Assembly: GCA_016784195.1 (NCBI GenBank)
Contig: JADHVE010000063.1
Coordinates: 1-6,514, forward strand
Length of the DNA: 6,514 bases
Source: Candidatus Woesearchaeota archaeon
Lineage (GTDB): Archaea; Nanobdellota; Nanobdellia; Woesearchaeales; GW2011-AR4
Direction: 5' to 3'
Both the position numbers and the translations under genes were made by a program. The notes beneath the pieces were generated by a model. The model saw nothing but the letters and a program-made list of their open reading frames with translations, was not told the DNA's origin and did not search any database. Positions within the stretch are counted from its first letter, which is position 1. Every line of letters begins with the position of its first letter. Shown piece after piece: positions 5,273-6,514 of this stretch.

Positions 5273-5283
5273 GTAACGAACGG

Positions 5284-5297
5284 GAGATTTTCAACAA
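5284..5297 (-). repeat. Right 14-base terminal inverted repeat
   Basis: GAGATTTTCAACAA is the exact reverse complement of 5122-5135. It ends 4 bases before the right direct repeat, while the left copy lies 6 bases after the left direct repeat. Confidence 0.75.
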
Positions 5298-5301
5298 CCC
5301 A

Positions 5302-5309
5302 TTAGTTCT
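5302..5309. repeat. Right direct repeat TTAGTTCT (possible target-site duplication)
   Basis: Exact copy of 5108-5115. It ends 8 bases before the nadC TATA box, so an insertion here would have replaced the DNA upstream of the nadC core promoter while leaving the box itself. Confidence 0.5.
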
Positions 5310-5317
5310 ACCAAACA

Positions 5318-5325
5318 TTTAAATA
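5318..5325 (+). promoter_or_regulatory. TATA box of the nadC-nadX operon
   Basis: TTTAAATA preceded by CCAAACA lies centred about 31 bases before the ATG at 5353, giving a predicted leader of only a few bases. It implies that nadC-nadX can be transcribed independently of nadA despite the same orientation and pathway. Confidence 0.6.
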
Positions 5326-5352
5326 CCTTTTATCCATATCATTTTTCTTAAT

Positions 5353-6297
5353 ATGGACCGCAAACAATTATTGAAAAAAGCATTCCAGAGAGGGCATCTG
5401 CTTACATTAAAAAACAAACCCTCCAGGGAATGGATTAACAAGTTCATTGTTGAGGAAACAAAAGGAGATATTGGCTCTGGAGACATTACTTCAGACTCTG
5501 TTCTGAAGAACGGAAAAAGAGTAAAAGCAGTCATCTACTCGAGGTCTGATGGGATTATTGCAGGAATAGAAGAAACTTCATTGTTATTAAAAAACTCAAA
5601 GATTAAAATAAAGCAGTTAAAAAAAGATGGTGATAAAATAAAGAAAAATTCCAGGATTTTTCTATTAGAGGGAAATGAAAAAAACATCTTAAAAATAGAA
5701 AGGTCTGTTCTGGACATATTGTCAAGAATGTCAGGCATTGCAACCTTAACAAATAATTTAATTAAAAAAATAAAAAACAAGGCTTCAATAGCTCCAACAA
5801 GAAAAACCCACTGGCGCTACCTGGACAAAAAAGCAGTTTATGTTGGAGGTGGCTTAACCCACAGGCTTGCTTTATGGGAATCCATCTTAATAAAGGACAA
5901 CCATCTGGCAGCATTAAAAACAGAAAAAATAGAGGACATAATAGGGACTGCCTTGGAAAGAGCATGGAAAAACAGGAAAAAAGGAATTTTCATCGAGATT
6001 GAAACAGCAAATGAAAAGCAGGCAGTAAAGGCTGCTGAAAAATTTAAAGAATTAAAAACAAAAGGAAACAGCATTCCATGTTTGATCATGCTGGATAATA
6101 TCAAGCCAATAAAAATAAAAAAAATAATCAGAAAATTAAAAAATAAAAAATTATCCAGCCATATACTAATAGAGGCTTCAGGAGGAATAACCCCAAAAAA
6201 CATAAAAGAATATTCAAAAACCGGAGGGGATGTAATTTCACTAGGCTATTTAACAACCTCTCCAAGTTCTTTGAATATAAAATTAAAGGGAATATAA
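5353..6297 (+). CDS. nadC: Nicotinate-nucleotide pyrophosphorylase (quinolinate phosphoribosyltransferase)
   Basis: Converts quinolinate and PRPP to nicotinate mononucleotide, CO2 and pyrophosphate, the step that joins de novo synthesis to the shared NAD pathway. The 314 residues are slightly longer than usual because of an N-terminal extension of about 25 basic residues. Motifs in order: GDIGSGDITS (38-47), ERSVLDILSRMSGIAT (116-131), APTRKT (147-152), GGGLTHR (165-171), LIKDNH (179-184), the acidic strand IEIE (214-217), LDN (247-249) and IEASGGI (273-279), then DVISLGYLTTS (293-303). These cover the quinolinate- and PRPP-binding residues of the family. After TRKT it reads HWRYLDKKAV where most family members have a TPGLR-type loop. 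No Shine-Dalgarno; start set by the TATA distance. The last base of the TAA is the first base of the nadX ATG, so the two are translationally linked. Codons are strongly AAA/ATA-biased. Confidence 0.94.
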   Translation: MDRKQLLKKAFQRGHLLTLKNKPSREWINKFIVEETKGDIGSGDITSDSVLKNGKRVKAVIYSRSDGIIAGIEETSLLLKNSKIKIKQLKKDGDKIKKNSRIFLLEGNEKNILKIERSVLDILSRMSGIATLTNNLIKKIKNKASIAPTRKTHWRYLDKKAVYVGGGLTHRLALWESILIKDNHLAALKTEKIEDIIGTALERAWKNRKKGIFIEIETANEKQAVKAAEKFKELKTKGNSIPCLIMLDNIKPIKIKKIIRKLKNKKLSSHILIEASGGITPKNIKEYSKTGGDVISLGYLTTSPSSLNIKLKGI

Positions 6298-6514
6298 TGA
6301 AAGTAGGGGTTATAGGCTGCGGAGCAATTGGTTCTGTCTTATGTAAATTCATTGACAAAAGCCTAAAAAACTCAAAATTAGTTGCAATTTGCGATATTGA
6401 CAAAGAAAAAGTAAAAAGATTGCAGAAATCATTGAAAAACAAACCAATAATAACCAATATTGACAGAGTAATAAAAAAATCAGACATAGTTGTAGAAGCA
6501 GTCAGTCCATCAAT
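6297..6514 (+). CDS. nadX: L-aspartate dehydrogenase, N-terminal part (3' end outside window)
   Basis: Catalyses NAD(P)-dependent oxidation of L-aspartate to iminoaspartate, the substrate of NadA; it takes the place of the flavin enzyme NadB. Seventy-two residues are visible. They open with a Rossmann dinucleotide-binding motif VGVIGCGAIGS (3-13), followed by the second strand LVAICDID (28-35), whose Asp33 would contact the adenosine ribose, and the strand SDIVVEAVSPS (62-72), which matches the VVEAAS-like motif of aspartate dehydrogenases. The start ATG overlaps the nadC stop by one base, and a purine stretch AAAGGGAA (6285-6292) stands at Shine-Dalgarno distance. The pairing with nadC makes the aspartate dehydrogenase call much more likely than another Rossmann oxidoreductase such as homoserine dehydrogenase, but the catalytic half is not in view. 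Confidence 0.85.
   Translation, partial: MKVGVIGCGAIGSVLCKFIDKSLKNSKLVAICDIDKEKVKRLQKSLKNKPIITNIDRVIKKSDIVVEAVSPS

Larger units (their letters stand above)
5116..5301. mobile_element. MITE-like palindromic element between nadA and nadC (region B)
   Basis: A non-coding block of about 186 bases, visibly richer in GC than its surroundings. It is bounded by a perfect 14-base inverted repeat (5122-5135 and 5284-5297) and flanked by the 8-base direct repeat TTAGTTCT. Subterminal arms also pair: CGCACG (5161-5166) with CGTGCG (5268-5273). Inside are three hairpins at 5167-5187, 5190-5216 and 5238-5272. No transposase or reading frame is present, so it would be non-autonomous and depend on an insertion sequence elsewhere. 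The 8-base duplication size occurs in several IS families, which is not enough to assign one. Removing the element with one repeat copy would restore a nadA-nadC spacer of about 47 bases with the nadA stop and nadC TATA box intact. Alternative view: a native 3' structured element of nadA rather than an insertion. Confidence 0.55.

Noticed and set aside
5238..5280. Possible tRNA fragment (GATTCAAGCCC-like stretch) in the nadA-nadC spacer
   Set aside because: No acceptor, D or anticodon arm can be built around it, and the stretch is explained by the composite hairpin.
5838..6487. Phe/Ile-rich minus-strand frames opposite nadC and nadX
   Set aside because: They are the complement of lysine-rich AAA codons, which read as TTT; the apparent membrane segments are an artefact.

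Overview
The window looks like a slice of an AT-rich archaeal chromosome, most likely from a DPANN-type lineage of the Woesearchaeota/Pacearchaeota kind. The sequence shows lysine- and isoleucine-rich proteins, TATA-like boxes centred about 26-32 bases before start codons (so mostly leaderless or nearly leaderless mRNAs), one gene with a real Shine-Dalgarno leader, and a NurA-family nuclease. The lineage is inferred from these traits and from the style of the proteins; no rRNA or other taxonomic marker is present.

Layout. Bases 2-439 (+) hold the C-terminal part of a HerA/FtsK/Zot-like P-loop ATPase that begins outside the window. Bases 496-1152 (+) encode protein-L-isoaspartate O-methyltransferase (pcm), which converges with a PfkB/ribokinase-family kinase (1167-2153, -). 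Next come a small four-helix membrane protein (2311-2664, -; GTG start with a strong SD and a poly-T terminator), a 398-base non-coding stretch with stacked hairpins (2665-3062), and a NurA-domain nuclease (3063-4109, -). Divergent from nurA is nadA (4200-5111, +). A 241-base spacer containing a palindromic MITE-like element follows, then nadC (5353-6297, +), which overlaps the start of nadX (6297 to the window end, +) by one base.

How the genes work together. nadX, nadA and nadC together form the aspartate route of de novo NAD synthesis: aspartate to iminoaspartate (NadX), then quinolinate (NadA), then nicotinate mononucleotide (NadC). pcm repairs damaged aspartyl residues. NurA is normally the nuclease partner of the HerA end-resection helicase, but no herA is seen next to it. 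The kinase and the membrane protein stand alone, each with its own promoter.

The most interesting signal is non-coding. The nadA-nadC spacer carries a GC-richer, roughly 186-base element with a perfect 14-base terminal inverted repeat, flanked by an 8-base direct repeat (TTAGTTCT) that overlaps the nadA stop codon. Inside it are several tight hairpins. Parts of the same modules (a TTACGAAGTC box, a GTC...GAC hairpin, a GGACACCAAAAAT block and a GCATTTTT hairpin arm) recur in the same order in the 2665-3062 gap. This suggests a dispersed family of structured, non-autonomous repeats.
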